From NCBI RefSeq assembly GCF_000626715.1, contig NZ_AQRA01000007.1, positions 1 to 64,000 on the forward strand: DNA of 64,000 nucleotides, written 5' to 3'. The notes under the pieces were generated by a model. The model had not been told where the DNA came from, made no database searches, and worked only from the letters and a program-made list of their open reading frames with translations. Source of the stretch: Aquimarina atlantica. Its GTDB lineage: Bacteria > Bacteroidota > Bacteroidia > Flavobacteriales > Flavobacteriaceae. Of this stretch, positions 37,483 through 45,382 are shown in pieces. The position numbers and the translations under genes are program-made. How positions within the stretch are numbered: position 1 is the first letter of the stretch; every line of letters begins with the position of its first letter.

Positions 37483-37671
37483 TTATAGAGGTACACAAAT
37501 TCCTGATCCTCCAATTCTGCGAGAACAATCCCAGTCAAACTCCCCTGTCACTCTTATGCAATCTGCTCTTGTTCTACAGCCTATAGGGAATTGTATTTCT
37601 CCCCCGTTAATTAGTTTTTGTTCGCTTTTGGTAAGTGTTTTACCATTTAAATTTAGAATTTTGTTTAACAT
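37483..37671 (-). CDS. double-glycine leader, four-cysteine peptide precursor (bacteriocin-like)
   Basis: A 62-residue protein. Residues 1-24 (MLNKILNLNGKTLTKSEQKL, then INGG) look like the double-glycine leader common in Bacteroidota peptide precursors, with cleavage expected after Gly24. The 38-residue remainder has four cysteines (32, 38, 49 and 59) and could hold two disulfides. A promoter-like TACATTTG lies at 37708-37715 and a strong minus-strand hairpin terminator follows, making a self-contained unit. No C39-peptidase transporter or modification enzyme is seen within the window, so the exporter would be elsewhere. Function (bacteriocin, signal or other) is unknown; the leader call is based on pattern only. 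Confidence 0.68.
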   Translation of the reverse strand: MLNKILNLNGKTLTKSEQKLINGGEIQFPIGCRTRADCIRVTGEFDWDCSRRIGGSGICVPL

Positions 37672-37707
37672 GATTTATGATTTAAAGATTAATAAATTGT
37701 TCTATTT

Positions 37708-37715
37708 CAAATGTA
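37708..37715 (-). promoter_or_regulatory. putative -7 element of the double-glycine peptide gene
   Basis: On the minus strand the sequence is TACATTTG, an exact TAnnTTTG match, 37 bases upstream of the peptide start codon. A TTTG on the same strand lies at 37741-37744, with a spacer of 25, longer than usual. Confidence 0.5.
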
Positions 37716-37798
37716 TATTTCATTTATTAATAAAATGCTACAAAAAACATACTCTTCCTTGTACTTTTATGACCAGAAGCGATAGTTGATTTTTTAAT

Positions 37799-37852
37799 AA
37801 AACAGATAATGGTTATTCATTAGATAAGTAATGGGTAACCATTATCTGTTTT
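37799..37852. repeat. long perfect inverted repeat
   Basis: AAAACAGATAATGGTTA (37799-37815) and TAACCATTATCTGTTTT (37836-37852) are a perfect 17-bp inverted repeat. The 20-nt loop can pair again (CATTA/TAATG). T-rich sequence follows on neither strand to a convincing degree. It lies in the 383-base gap between the divergent peptide and lipoprotein genes, which has no other well-supported gene. Confidence 0.8.
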
Positions 37853-37890
37853 GATGGATATGCATATAATGTGTAAGGTGTTCTTTTGTA

Positions 37891-37915
37891 AAAAAGGGGA
37901 TATTTCCCCCTTTTT
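37891..37915 (+). terminator. terminator-like hairpin upstream of the crystallin-like lipoprotein
   Basis: AAAAAGGGG and CCCCTTTTT form a perfect 9-bp stem with a 7-nt loop that ends in a T5 run, 139 bases upstream of the lipoprotein start. It may end a short RNA or act as an attenuator in the lipoprotein leader. An open frame at 37851-38051 spans it and is therefore not called as a gene. Confidence 0.6.
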
Positions 37916-38054
37916 GCTCAAAGGAAAAAGAATACATTTACATATGCTATTAAGAGTTTTAAAGGCGCCAAAAATGATTAATAGCACCCTAACCAAAACT
38001 ATAGGCGAACTCCGAAAAGCCTTAAATAGAGTAGGAATCTTAAAACCATAAAAA

Positions 38055-38846
38055 ATGAAACTAATTATTAAACTCTGTGCAGTGTCAGTTATGATGCTTT
38101 TTGTCTTTACAAGTTGTAATAAAGACGAATTAACTATCGAAGAATCTGGTGTAGAATCAACTAAAGATCTTCAGAATAAAGCTCCCGAACGAGGAATTGT
38201 AGAAATCGTACACAATTATGATTATTACGGGGAAAAATTTAAAGTCCTTTATGTTTTAGACACCAAGGAATCTGAAATAGTAAAAGTAGACGGAGATGTA
38301 CAAATGGCAGAACGTATTTTTGGAAAAAAAGATGCTCCTCAAGGATTGTTTTTTGAAGATCAAAAAGAAGGAGAAACAACCATTAATGTAAAAGTTTTTA
38401 ATACTAATGATGAGGTAGATGAATATATAGCTAAACTAGCAGGAGATTTTCCTAAAGAAAGATCAGAACAGCGAGGTACAAAAGGAGCTTGTGTTGATGG
38501 GTCTATTAATGGTACCGGAAACTTTTATTTCTATTATCATATTAACTATGTTACAGAAATGACAGGTATACGAAGAACTAATAAATACTATTACAAAGAT
38601 TGGAATTTGGGAGGGTACAATGACCATATGTCTTCTCTTAGACTTACTAAACCGTGGGGAAGAAGAGCATATGTAAGATTATATCAACATAGTTGTTATA
38701 ACGGTAGAACCTTGAATTTTTATTCTCCATATTATCAAACTGCTGCCGGAGCAAATGATTTAAGAAATTATACTTTATCGGGATGGTGGTTCTGGAAAAA
38801 ATCATGGAATGATAAAACATCATCATATAGAGTTTGGGCCTGGTAA
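38055..38846 (+). CDS. lipoprotein with beta/gamma-crystallin-like C-terminal domain
   Basis: A 263-residue predicted lipoprotein: signal peptide with lipobox FTSC (Cys21). The middle part (about 45-130) is not recognised. After a linker, residues about 145-263 form an aromatic-rich domain with two (N/D)-D-x-x-S-S motifs, NDHMSS (189-194) and NDKTSS (252-257). This is the calcium-binding signature of beta/gamma-crystallins. The Greek-key-like YVRLYQHSCYNGRTLNFY lies between the two motifs. Two cysteines (146 and 214) could pair. It diverges from the double-glycine peptide gene. Crystallin-type domains occur in secreted inhibitors and surface proteins; the role here is unknown. Confidence 0.7.
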   Translation: MKLIIKLCAVSVMMLFVFTSCNKDELTIEESGVESTKDLQNKAPERGIVEIVHNYDYYGEKFKVLYVLDTKESEIVKVDGDVQMAERIFGKKDAPQGLFFEDQKEGETTINVKVFNTNDEVDEYIAKLAGDFPKERSEQRGTKGACVDGSINGTGNFYFYYHINYVTEMTGIRRTNKYYYKDWNLGGYNDHMSSLRLTKPWGRRAYVRLYQHSCYNGRTLNFYSPYYQTAAGANDLRNYTLSGWWFWKKSWNDKTSSYRVWAW

Positions 38847-38894
38847 ACAGATTCTTGGCCTTACTACAACTCTGATGTTGTAAATAGAATTAGA

Positions 38895-38927
38895 AAAGCC
38901 ATCGATTATACCGTAATCGATGGCTTT
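38895..38927. terminator. bidirectional terminator
   Basis: AAAGCCATCGATTA and TAATCGATGGCTTT form a perfect 14-bp stem with a 5-nt loop between the convergent genes ending at 38846 (plus) and 38929 (minus). A and T runs flank both sides. Confidence 0.9.
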
Positions 38928-38928
38928 A

Positions 38929-39387
38929 TTAATTCTGAACACCTTCTGTCTTTTCGAACTCTATTTTATGGGTTTTAAAAACTTCGTTGTCAATAGTAAT
39001 CGTAGATGTTTTGATCAATGTAATAATAGTATCTGTTTGGTGTTCAAGAACAACTTGTGTGGCTACTTTTTTTACAGAGTCTGAAACCGTTTCAAAAGGA
39101 GTGATAAAATTAATATGTTTAAGCTGTGCCCCTTCTTCTGTAGAGAATAATTTATTTTTATGGGTATCGATAGTAAAATCGGGATTGGTCTTGGCTAATG
39201 TTTTTCTGTCTAGATATTCCTGGAGTTTTTGAGTAATAATAATAGTGTAGGCATCGTCTTCAGAAAGATCAGATTGTTCTTCAATTTTTTCAAAGCTTTC
39301 TACAGCATCCATTTCCATAGATTTAGACGCATTATTGGCACAGCCTAATGAGCATAAAAGCACTATGATATAGATGAATTTTTTCAT
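38929..39387 (-). CDS. small lipoprotein of unknown function
   Basis: A 152-residue protein with a lipoprotein signal (LLCSLGC, Cys16). The mature part is acidic near the N-terminus (EMDAVESFEKIEEQSDLSEDDAY), then carries KLQEYLDRKTLAKTNPDF and a beta-rich Thr/Ile/Val C-terminal half. I recognise no family. Its start overlaps the stop of the upstream gene by ATGA (39384-39387), so the two are probably one functional unit. Confidence 0.72.
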   Translation of the reverse strand: MKKFIYIIVLLCSLGCANNASKSMEMDAVESFEKIEEQSDLSEDDAYTIIITQKLQEYLDRKTLAKTNPDFTIDTHKNKLFSTEEGAQLKHINFITPFETVSDSVKKVATQVVLEHQTDTIITLIKTSTITIDNEVFKTHKIEFEKTEGVQN

Positions 39388-40298
39388 GATTTTATCCTGA
39401 ATTTTAGTTTAACAATCTGTCCATTTAATCTTCGGGACTCTATAATCTCAATATTTTTTAGGCTTTGTGTTGGTGTGGTTAGTTTATTTATAAATTCATC
39501 TTTGGCATACATTTCAATACCTAATCGCTGCGGTAGTATCTGAAAAATGGTGGCGTCATTAGCAATTATTCTGGATAATTCTTTTCGTCTGTTTTTCCAA
39601 TCATTCACTTTTCCGTTGGCATAATAATGAAGCATTAAGGCGTAATCATCTGTTTTAATATGTACATCTTCACGGCGATCTGAAGAAGCTATTCGATATA
39701 TAGTATCGGTCTTATGGTAAGGAGACTGGACTACAAAACGAATAAAATCATCTTTGGTTTTCCAGGTAAAACAACCGGTACTATCACTTTTTGAAAAAAA
39801 AGGAGATTCTTCATTGTTTAGTATAATAATATCAATAGGAATCTTAGTAATGGGTCGATTTCTATCCTGATCGATAAAACAAAAACTAAAGGTGTTCTGT
39901 TTAGGAATTATGAAGTATACGAGGATCAATATGCCTAGACTTAAAGGTGCCATCCATAACCATTTAGGGATATTTATTGTATTTGCAGGGTTTGAAGAAA
40001 TGGTATGATTACTTTTAAAGTCATTCCAGTTTTTGTATTCACAATATTGTGAGAGTAGATTAAGGATATCAACACGAGGTAATTTTTCTGAAGAATTTTT
40101 AAAATAACTATAGAAAGATTTTTCGCTAATAGAAGCTTTTACTTGTTTTTGTAAATCTTCCTGAAACCATATAATATCCTGTCCTTTCCATTCAGAAATA
40201 TCATAACTCGAAGCAGTATTCTCCTTCAGGAACCGTTGCGCAACAGCTTTTTTAAGGAGATCGAATAATATTTTTTCTTCAGAAGTTATAGCTTTAAT
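39384..40298 (-). CDS. membrane protein with N-terminal regulatory-like domain; probable non-ATG start
   Basis: The first in-frame ATG (39953) would start inside the membrane helix. Reading further upstream, the frame stays open to a stop at 40347-40349 and encodes clearly protein-like sequence with motifs such as FDLLKKAVAQRFL, YDISEWKGQDIIWFQEDLQ, SEKSFYSYFKNS and LNLLSQYCEYKNWNDFK. The best start is ATT at 40298 (IKAITSEEK), giving about 304 residues; no ATG, GTG or TTG lies in that stretch. The cytoplasmic domain (about 1-110) precedes one membrane helix (about 117-133) and a periplasmic domain. The family is unknown. It is coupled to the small lipoprotein downstream. An assembly error or frameshift at the start is possible. 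Confidence 0.6.
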   Translation of the reverse strand: MKAITSEEKILFDLLKKAVAQRFLKENTASSYDISEWKGQDIIWFQEDLQKQVKASISEKSFYSYFKNSSEKLPRVDILNLLSQYCEYKNWNDFKSNHTISSNPANTINIPKWLWMAPLSLGILILVYFIIPKQNTFSFCFIDQDRNRPITKIPIDIIILNNEESPFFSKSDSTGCFTWKTKDDFIRFVVQSPYHKTDTIYRIASSDRREDVHIKTDDYALMLHYYANGKVNDWKNRRKELSRIIANDATIFQILPQRLGIEMYAKDEFINKLTTPTQSLKNIEIIESRRLNGQIVKLKFRIKS

Positions 40299-40323
40299 GT
40301 TTTGATAATGAAATATTTGTGTT

Positions 40324-40341
40324 TTGTAAAATGTTTTACAA
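40324..40341. promoter_or_regulatory. 18-bp palindrome in a divergent intergenic region
   Basis: TTGTAAAA-TG-TTTTACAA is a perfect 8-2-8 inverted repeat lying 26 bases upstream of the proposed ATT start (minus) and 83 bases upstream of the DUF4349 gene (plus). It is well placed to be an operator for both. No regulator is evident. Confidence 0.5.
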
Positions 40342-40423
40342 TCCCTTTACAAGTATTCTACAATAGATAAATAAGGTTAGCTTTTAAGTTTGTTTTCAGT
40401 TTAACAAGATAAAAAATATAAAA

Positions 40424-41311
40424 ATGAAAACGAACAAATTTAGAATAAGCAGAATAATAATTTTAGTAGGAGTTATATTATTAGGATATTCTTGCGCTAA
40501 TAGTGAAAACAAATATGCATTAGACTCAGAACACATTATGCTTGAAGATACAGGAGAAACTCCTGTGTTATCGAGTATCGAATCTGAAGAACAAACAAAA
40601 GAAGTAGCGCTACTGGGTAGTGATAGAATAAAAACTAAAAAAAATAATGTCGATGCTACACTAAAGATTATTAAAAATGCGAATTGTCGGATTAAAGTGA
40701 AAGATGTTGAGGAGGCAACGGTATTGGCTAAAAAAATTGCTTTAACCTATCATGGATATATATCTGATGAGCGATTTACAAATACAAATTATACCAAAGA
40801 AAATCGTTTTACGATCAGAATTCCTCAAAACCAGTTTGATGTTGTTTTGGATAGTGTATGTGGGTTGGCAGAATTTGTGGATTATAAAAATATATCTACA
40901 GTAGATGTAACCGAAGAATATATTGATATTACATCGCGATTACAAACAAAGTTGGATGTAAAAAAGCGTTATGAAACCATCCTAAGAACAAGAGCTAAAA
41001 CGGTAGAAGACATTTTAAAGACCGAAGAAAAGCTTAGTTTGCTTCAGGAAGAAATCGAATCTGCTCAAGGAAGATTGCACTATTTAAGCAATAAGGTATC
41101 TTATAGTACAGTTCAGGTAGATGTATATCAAACTATAATTCCAAAAGATGAACCTGCAGGGTACGAACCTAATTTTTTAGACAAAGCAAAACAAGGGTTG
41201 TCTTTTGGTTGGTCGATTATAGAAAACCTGACATTACTATTGTTCTATATCTGGCCATTGCTTGTATTAGGAAGTGTAATCTTTGTGTATTTTAAATGGA
41301 TAAGAAAGTAA
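40424..41311 (+). CDS. DUF4349 domain lipoprotein
   Basis: A 295-residue predicted lipoprotein (LLGYSC, Cys24) with an Asp/Glu-rich linker. A DUF4349 region follows (about 80-260), with NRFTIRIPQNQFDVVLDSVCGLAEFVDYKNI and VTEEYIDITSRLQTKLDVKKRYE, ending in a coiled-coil (LKTEEKLSLLQEEIESAQGRL). A C-terminal membrane segment (LLLFYIWPLLVLGSVIFVYF, about 271-290) is present. A lipid anchor together with a C-terminal helix would place it in the inner membrane. Function is unknown. Confidence 0.85.
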   Translation: MKTNKFRISRIIILVGVILLGYSCANSENKYALDSEHIMLEDTGETPVLSSIESEEQTKEVALLGSDRIKTKKNNVDATLKIIKNANCRIKVKDVEEATVLAKKIALTYHGYISDERFTNTNYTKENRFTIRIPQNQFDVVLDSVCGLAEFVDYKNISTVDVTEEYIDITSRLQTKLDVKKRYETILRTRAKTVEDILKTEEKLSLLQEEIESAQGRLHYLSNKVSYSTVQVDVYQTIIPKDEPAGYEPNFLDKAKQGLSFGWSIIENLTLLLFYIWPLLVLGSVIFVYFKWIRK

Positions 41312-41319
41312 AAAATATT

Positions 41320-41353
41320 AAATTAAGCGTGCTATTCTGGTGCGCTTAATTTT
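41320..41353 (+). terminator. terminator after the DUF4349 gene
   Basis: AAATTAAGCG and CGCTTAATTT form a perfect 10-bp stem with a 13-nt loop, 9 bases after the stop. The right arm also contains TAATTTTG (41347-41354), a match to the -7 consensus, which may start the transcript of the next gene. Confidence 0.7.
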
Positions 41354-41395
41354 GTATTTTGCGCAAGTAAAAAGAAGATTAATAATTTTGGGCAT

Positions 41396-41992
41396 TTGAA
41401 AGAAATATTAAGGAAATATATTCCAGAACGATCTGTAGATAAGGTATTTGATCTTATCATAAAATGCAATGTACACCTTAAAATCGTAAATGAAAGAGTT
41501 ACACGACATGGGGATTATCGCAAAATGCCAGATGGTAGACACCAAATTACCGTAAATGCATCTCTTAATAAATACCGTTTTCTTATTACATTGATTCATG
41601 AAATAGCTCATCTTGTAGCTTTTGAAAAATATGGGCGTTATATCAAACCACATGGGATAGAATGGAAAAGAACCTTTCAGCAATTAATGTTACCCTATAT
41701 TAATCCCGAAGTATTTCCAGCCAAATTATTACCTGTTATAGCACATCATTTTAAAAACCCAAGAGCTAGTAGTGATACTGATGAAAAATTATCATTAGCG
41801 TTAAAACAATATGACCCTGCTAATGATAAAAATTATATCTTTGAGTTACCCCTCGGAAGTGTCTTCCGTTTATACAATGGAAAAGTCTTTAAGAAAGGTA
41901 ATAAGAAAGTAAAACGTTATGAATGCGTAGAACTCAATACAGGCAGAATTTACCTTTTTAACCCCAACGCAGAAGTTGAATTATTAAATTGA
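41396..41992 (+). CDS. SprT-like zinc metalloprotease domain protein
   Basis: A 198-residue protein with the SprT-like zinc motif LITLIHEIAHLVAFEKYG (His-Glu-x-x-His, about 62-79), followed by HGIEWKRTFQQLM, where His is the third ligand. The C-terminal half has a VFRLYNGKVFKKGNKKVKRYECVELNTGRIYLF segment that resembles the small zinc-ribbon-like or Greek-key end of SprT proteins but lacks cysteine pairs. The start is TTG. It overlaps the next gene's region (stop at 41992, manC start at 41995), so the two are linked. Confidence 0.85.
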   Translation: MKEILRKYIPERSVDKVFDLIIKCNVHLKIVNERVTRHGDYRKMPDGRHQITVNASLNKYRFLITLIHEIAHLVAFEKYGRYIKPHGIEWKRTFQQLMLPYINPEVFPAKLLPVIAHHFKNPRASSDTDEKLSLALKQYDPANDKNYIFELPLGSVFRLYNGKVFKKGNKKVKRYECVELNTGRIYLFNPNAEVELLN

Positions 41993-41994
41993 TT

Positions 41995-43074
41995 ATGAAC
42001 AAAGATTATTATGCAATATTGATGGCGGGAGGAGTTGGGTCAAGGTTTTGGCCTGTAAGCACTTCAGAATTCCCAAAACAGTTCCACGATATGTTAGGAA
42101 CAGGAGAAACACTGATCCAACGTACGTTTTCACGCCTGGCTAAGGTTGTTCCCAAAGAAAATATATTTGTTCTTACTAACGAACGATATAATGATCTGGT
42201 TTTAAAACAGCTACCAGAAGCAGAGCAAAGACAGGTAGTAACCGAGCCTGCAATGCGTAATACAGCACCATGTATTCTATATGCAGCATTAAAGATCCAG
42301 AAGGATAACCCCGATGCAGTAATGGTAGTTGCGCCTAGTGATCATTGGATAGAGGATGAAGATGCATTTATAGCAAATCTAGAATTTAGTTTTACAGCAT
42401 GTTTAGAACATGATATTTTGATGACCTTAGGAATTCAACCTACGTTTCCTAATACGGGATATGGTTATATTCAATATGATAAAGAAAGCCAAGAAGCTAA
42501 GAAAAAAGTGGCTCAGTTTAGAGAAAAACCAGATTATGACACTGCCAAAAAGTTTTTAAGTGAAGGAAACTATTTATGGAATGCCGGGATTTTTATCTGG
42601 AGTGTCCAAAGTATTATAGCTGCTTTTGCAAAATTTCAGCAGCAAATGGTCGCTTTATTCGAAAAAGGGTCAGTTGTCTATAATACGATGCAGGAGAACG
42701 ATTTTATACAAAAAAATTATCCGCTGGCAGAGAACATATCTATCGATTATGCTATTTTGGAGAAAGCAGATAATGTATACGTGCTTCCGGCAACTTTTGA
42801 TTGGAATGATTTGGGAACCTGGGGGTCGTTATACGATAAATTGAATAAAACAGAAGCTGGTAATGCTATAGTTAATGCCAGAGTATTACCCGAAGATGCT
42901 TCTGGTAATATGATTAGAACATCTGATGATAAAATTGTGGTAGTTGATGGGCTTAAGGATTATATCATTATAGATAAGGAAGAAGTACTTTTGATTTATC
43001 CCAAAAAGAAAGAACAGGATATTAAAAAGGTGCTTAAAAAAGTAAAAGAAACCTATGGAGAACAATACGGATAA
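41995..43074 (+). CDS. manC: mannose-1-phosphate guanylyltransferase
   Basis: A 359-residue GDP-mannose pyrophosphorylase. The signature LMAGGVGSRFWPVSTSEFPKQ (in two parts around residues 8-28) with the Lys after FP is the GTP/sugar-phosphate site. Other motifs are EPAMRNTAPCI, VVAPSDHWI, PNTGYGYIQ, FREKPDYDTA, YLWNAGIFIW, and SIDYAILEKADNVYVLPA. It lacks the C-terminal isomerase domain of bifunctional ManC/AlgA. The start is ATG 41995; a TTG at 41989 is the alternative. It supplies GDP-mannose for surface polysaccharides or glycoproteins. Confidence 0.93.
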   Translation: MNKDYYAILMAGGVGSRFWPVSTSEFPKQFHDMLGTGETLIQRTFSRLAKVVPKENIFVLTNERYNDLVLKQLPEAEQRQVVTEPAMRNTAPCILYAALKIQKDNPDAVMVVAPSDHWIEDEDAFIANLEFSFTACLEHDILMTLGIQPTFPNTGYGYIQYDKESQEAKKKVAQFREKPDYDTAKKFLSEGNYLWNAGIFIWSVQSIIAAFAKFQQQMVALFEKGSVVYNTMQENDFIQKNYPLAENISIDYAILEKADNVYVLPATFDWNDLGTWGSLYDKLNKTEAGNAIVNARVLPEDASGNMIRTSDDKIVVVDGLKDYIIIDKEEVLLIYPKKKEQDIKKVLKKVKETYGEQYG

Positions 43075-43080
43075 AGTACA

Positions 43081-44526
43081 ATGATAGAAAATACAAATCA
43101 ACCCGTTCCTGATCAGGATGAGATGGCAGAAACAGTAAAGAGAGATGCCAAAGGCCTTTTTGCAAGTGCTAATACATTTGTTAGAGAACTATTAGATATA
43201 AGATCAGAGACAGATAAGGATCAAACCATAGAAGATGTTAAAAATGATATCCCTTTTAAAGGACATAATGCCTGGATTCTTATTTTTTCGGTATTTGTAG
43301 CATCTATTGGTCTTAATGTAAGTTCTACAGCGGTAGTGATAGGAGCGATGTTAATTTCTCCGTTAATGGGACCAATTGTTGGAGTTGGATTATCTATTGC
43401 TATTAATGATATTGATACGTTAAAAAGATCTCTGGTTAATCTGGGGGTGATGGTAGGTCTAAGTGTTCTTGCTGCTACATTATATTTTTGGGTTTCTCCT
43501 TTAACAGAATTAACTCCTGAGTTAGAATCCAGAACAGCACCTACTATTCTGGATGTATTAGTTGCAGTTTTTGGAGGTTTGGCACTAATTGTCGCCAAAT
43601 CTAAAAAAGGAACAATGCCTAATGCTATTGCAGGAGTAGCTATTGCTACTGCATTAATGCCACCACTATGTACGGTAGGATATGGTATTGCAGAGTGGAA
43701 ATTAGAGTATGCCCTGGGAGCACTATATTTGTTTTCTATTAATGCTACATTTATTGCATTATCTACATTTATCGTTTCTAAATTATTACGTTTTCCGATG
43801 TTGCGATACGCTAATTCCGCAAAAAGAAAGCGTATAGCACGACTTGCCTCTTTACTGGCAATATTGGTAATGATACCTGCGAGTTATACATTTTATGTAA
43901 CTCTTAATGAAAGTAATGCAGAACGGGATTATAAAGCATTTAAAGCTAATGAAATTGATGCTAATGAAAACTTGTACCTCAGAAAAGATTTCTATGATTA
44001 TAATAATGAATCTATAAAATTATATTTTGATGGAGAGATTAATGAGGCAACTGTGAGTGATTTGCAAAATGAAATTAAAAAATACACAAGCATTAGTGAT
44101 TTTACATTGGCAATAAATGGTAATAAGTCGAGAGGAATTGATCAGATATCCAAAGCGTATGATAGGTCTATAGTGCAGTTAAATCGTGTAGAAAAAGAAA
44201 ATGATAAGCTTCTTGATGAAATTGAAGACCTTAAGATCAAGATAGCCGGTTTGGAAACTCAGCTTAAAGAAGCGAATAAGGTAGTCCCGGTAACTGTAAT
44301 GCCATATGCCAGTATAGCCAAAGATGCAAAAATACGATTCCCGGACCTGGCAGAGCTAGGATACGGCGAAGTACAAAAATCTAATTTCTTAAAAGTAGAT
44401 ACTGTGCAAGTTATCTTCCCTAGATGGAAATTTCAGGTGTCTGATAGTCTTAATACTGTTAGGGTAAACAAATTGCGAGAATGGATTACCAAGGAAATGA
44501 AAGCAGATACATTGTATGTAGAATAA
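43081..44526 (+). CDS. DUF389 (TIGR00341-like) membrane protein
   Basis: A 481-residue protein. Residues about 60-290 contain several membrane segments with the DUF389 pattern: IASIGLNVSSTAVVIGAMLISPLMGPIVGVG (from about residue 78), GLALIVAKSKKGTMPNAIAGVAIATALMPPLCTVGYG, and YANSAKRKR. The C-terminal part (about 290-481) is soluble, with a coiled-coil (LNRVEKENDKLLDEIEDLKIKI). The function of DUF389 proteins is unknown; they may be transporters. It lies 6 bases after manC, perhaps co-transcribed. Confidence 0.88.
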   Translation: MIENTNQPVPDQDEMAETVKRDAKGLFASANTFVRELLDIRSETDKDQTIEDVKNDIPFKGHNAWILIFSVFVASIGLNVSSTAVVIGAMLISPLMGPIVGVGLSIAINDIDTLKRSLVNLGVMVGLSVLAATLYFWVSPLTELTPELESRTAPTILDVLVAVFGGLALIVAKSKKGTMPNAIAGVAIATALMPPLCTVGYGIAEWKLEYALGALYLFSINATFIALSTFIVSKLLRFPMLRYANSAKRKRIARLASLLAILVMIPASYTFYVTLNESNAERDYKAFKANEIDANENLYLRKDFYDYNNESIKLYFDGEINEATVSDLQNEIKKYTSISDFTLAINGNKSRGIDQISKAYDRSIVQLNRVEKENDKLLDEIEDLKIKIAGLETQLKEANKVVPVTVMPYASIAKDAKIRFPDLAELGYGEVQKSNFLKVDTVQVIFPRWKFQVSDSLNTVRVNKLREWITKEMKADTLYVE

Positions 44527-44654
44527 ACTATAGAGAGAATTTTTTATGCCCTTATAATGCCTGTAATCTCTAGGTATTCTTAATAACCAATTAAAATATT
44601 TTTAAATTTTATTCTTAGTAAACGGTAAATAAATATCACTCAATGTTAAAAATA

Positions 44655-44685
44655 TTTTACATTAGGTAAAAAATTATTACCTTTG
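44655..44685 (+). promoter_or_regulatory. putative promoter of the membrane protein/XRE pair
   Basis: TACCTTTG at 44678-44685 matches the -7 consensus and lies 31 bases before the start codon. TTTT at 44655-44658 sits at the expected -33 distance but is one base off consensus. Confidence 0.55.
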
Positions 44686-44716
44686 TGTTGTATTTTGTTA
44701 ACTTATATAAAAACAT

Positions 44717-45163
44717 ATGACAACACAAGAAAAACGACCGATTGTATTTTTGACTATTGATATTATTACATTTTTAAGTTATTATATGATGCTGCTAAAT
44801 GTCTATAGTAGCAAAGTCATGTCTATGGGAGAATTACCTTTTTGGGGAGCTTCGATACTGCTATTTATTCCCATAATGATTATTTCACGAATTGTTTTGT
44901 ACGTGCTATACAGCATAATGAATTCTGTTGTAACTAAAAAAGAAGAGGATAGATTTCTTACCGATGAGTTTGGCCAATTGATCAAACTTAGGGCTACTCG
45001 AAATTTCAACAACACATTTATGATTGGCTTTGTGATAACGATGGGACTTCTCATTCTGGGAATATCAATTACAACCATGTTCAAACTTCTATTCCTTTCA
45101 ATATTTGCTGCTTTTGTAGTCCAGAATCTATCTGAATTTTATTATGCAAAAAAAAGTATTTAG
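44717..45163 (+). CDS. four-helix membrane protein (DUF2178-like)
   Basis: A 148-residue protein with four hydrophobic segments, near residues 10-28, 40-65, 95-112 and 115-135. The stretch TKKEEDRFLTDEFGQLIKLRATRNFNNTF between helices 2 and 3 resembles DUF2178-type proteins. These are often encoded just before a small XRE regulator, as here: the next gene starts 1 base after this stop. Function is unknown. Confidence 0.75.
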   Translation: MTTQEKRPIVFLTIDIITFLSYYMMLLNVYSSKVMSMGELPFWGASILLFIPIMIISRIVLYVLYSIMNSVVTKKEEDRFLTDEFGQLIKLRATRNFNNTFMIGFVITMGLLILGISITTMFKLLFLSIFAAFVVQNLSEFYYAKKSI

Positions 45164-45164
45164 C

Positions 45165-45377
45165 ATGAAAGACATTAAAATCACTAATACCATTAGAACA
45201 TTGCGTTTTCTCGACAAGGAAATGACACAGCAAGAACTGGCAGAAAAAGTGGGAGTTACAAGGCATACAATAATGGCAATCGAAAAAGGAAAATACTCTC
45301 CTACATTAGAGTTGGCTTTCAAGATAGCCGAAGTTTTTAATAAGCCATTAGAAGAAGTATTCACTTATGAAAAATAA
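45165..45377 (+). CDS. small XRE-family transcriptional regulator
   Basis: A 70-residue protein made almost only of a helix-turn-helix: MTQQELAEKVGVTRHTIMAI followed by EKGKYSPTLELAFKIAEVF. The start chosen is ATG 45165 (MKDIKITNTIRTLRF), the normal N-terminus for the group; an upstream ATG at 45144 lies inside the preceding gene. It probably controls its own operon with the adjacent membrane proteins. Confidence 0.92.
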   Translation: MKDIKITNTIRTLRFLDKEMTQQELAEKVGVTRHTIMAIEKGKYSPTLELAFKIAEVFNKPLEEVFTYEK

Positions 45378-45382
45378 ATAAA

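Noticed and set aside
37851-38051. A 66-codon open frame ending 3 bases before the crystallin-like lipoprotein gene.
   Set aside because: It spans a strong terminator-like hairpin (37891-37915), its first half has no protein-like character, and no promoter or family supports it. A shorter start at 37974 (25 codons, MINSTLTKTIGELRKALNRV...) remains possible but unsupported.
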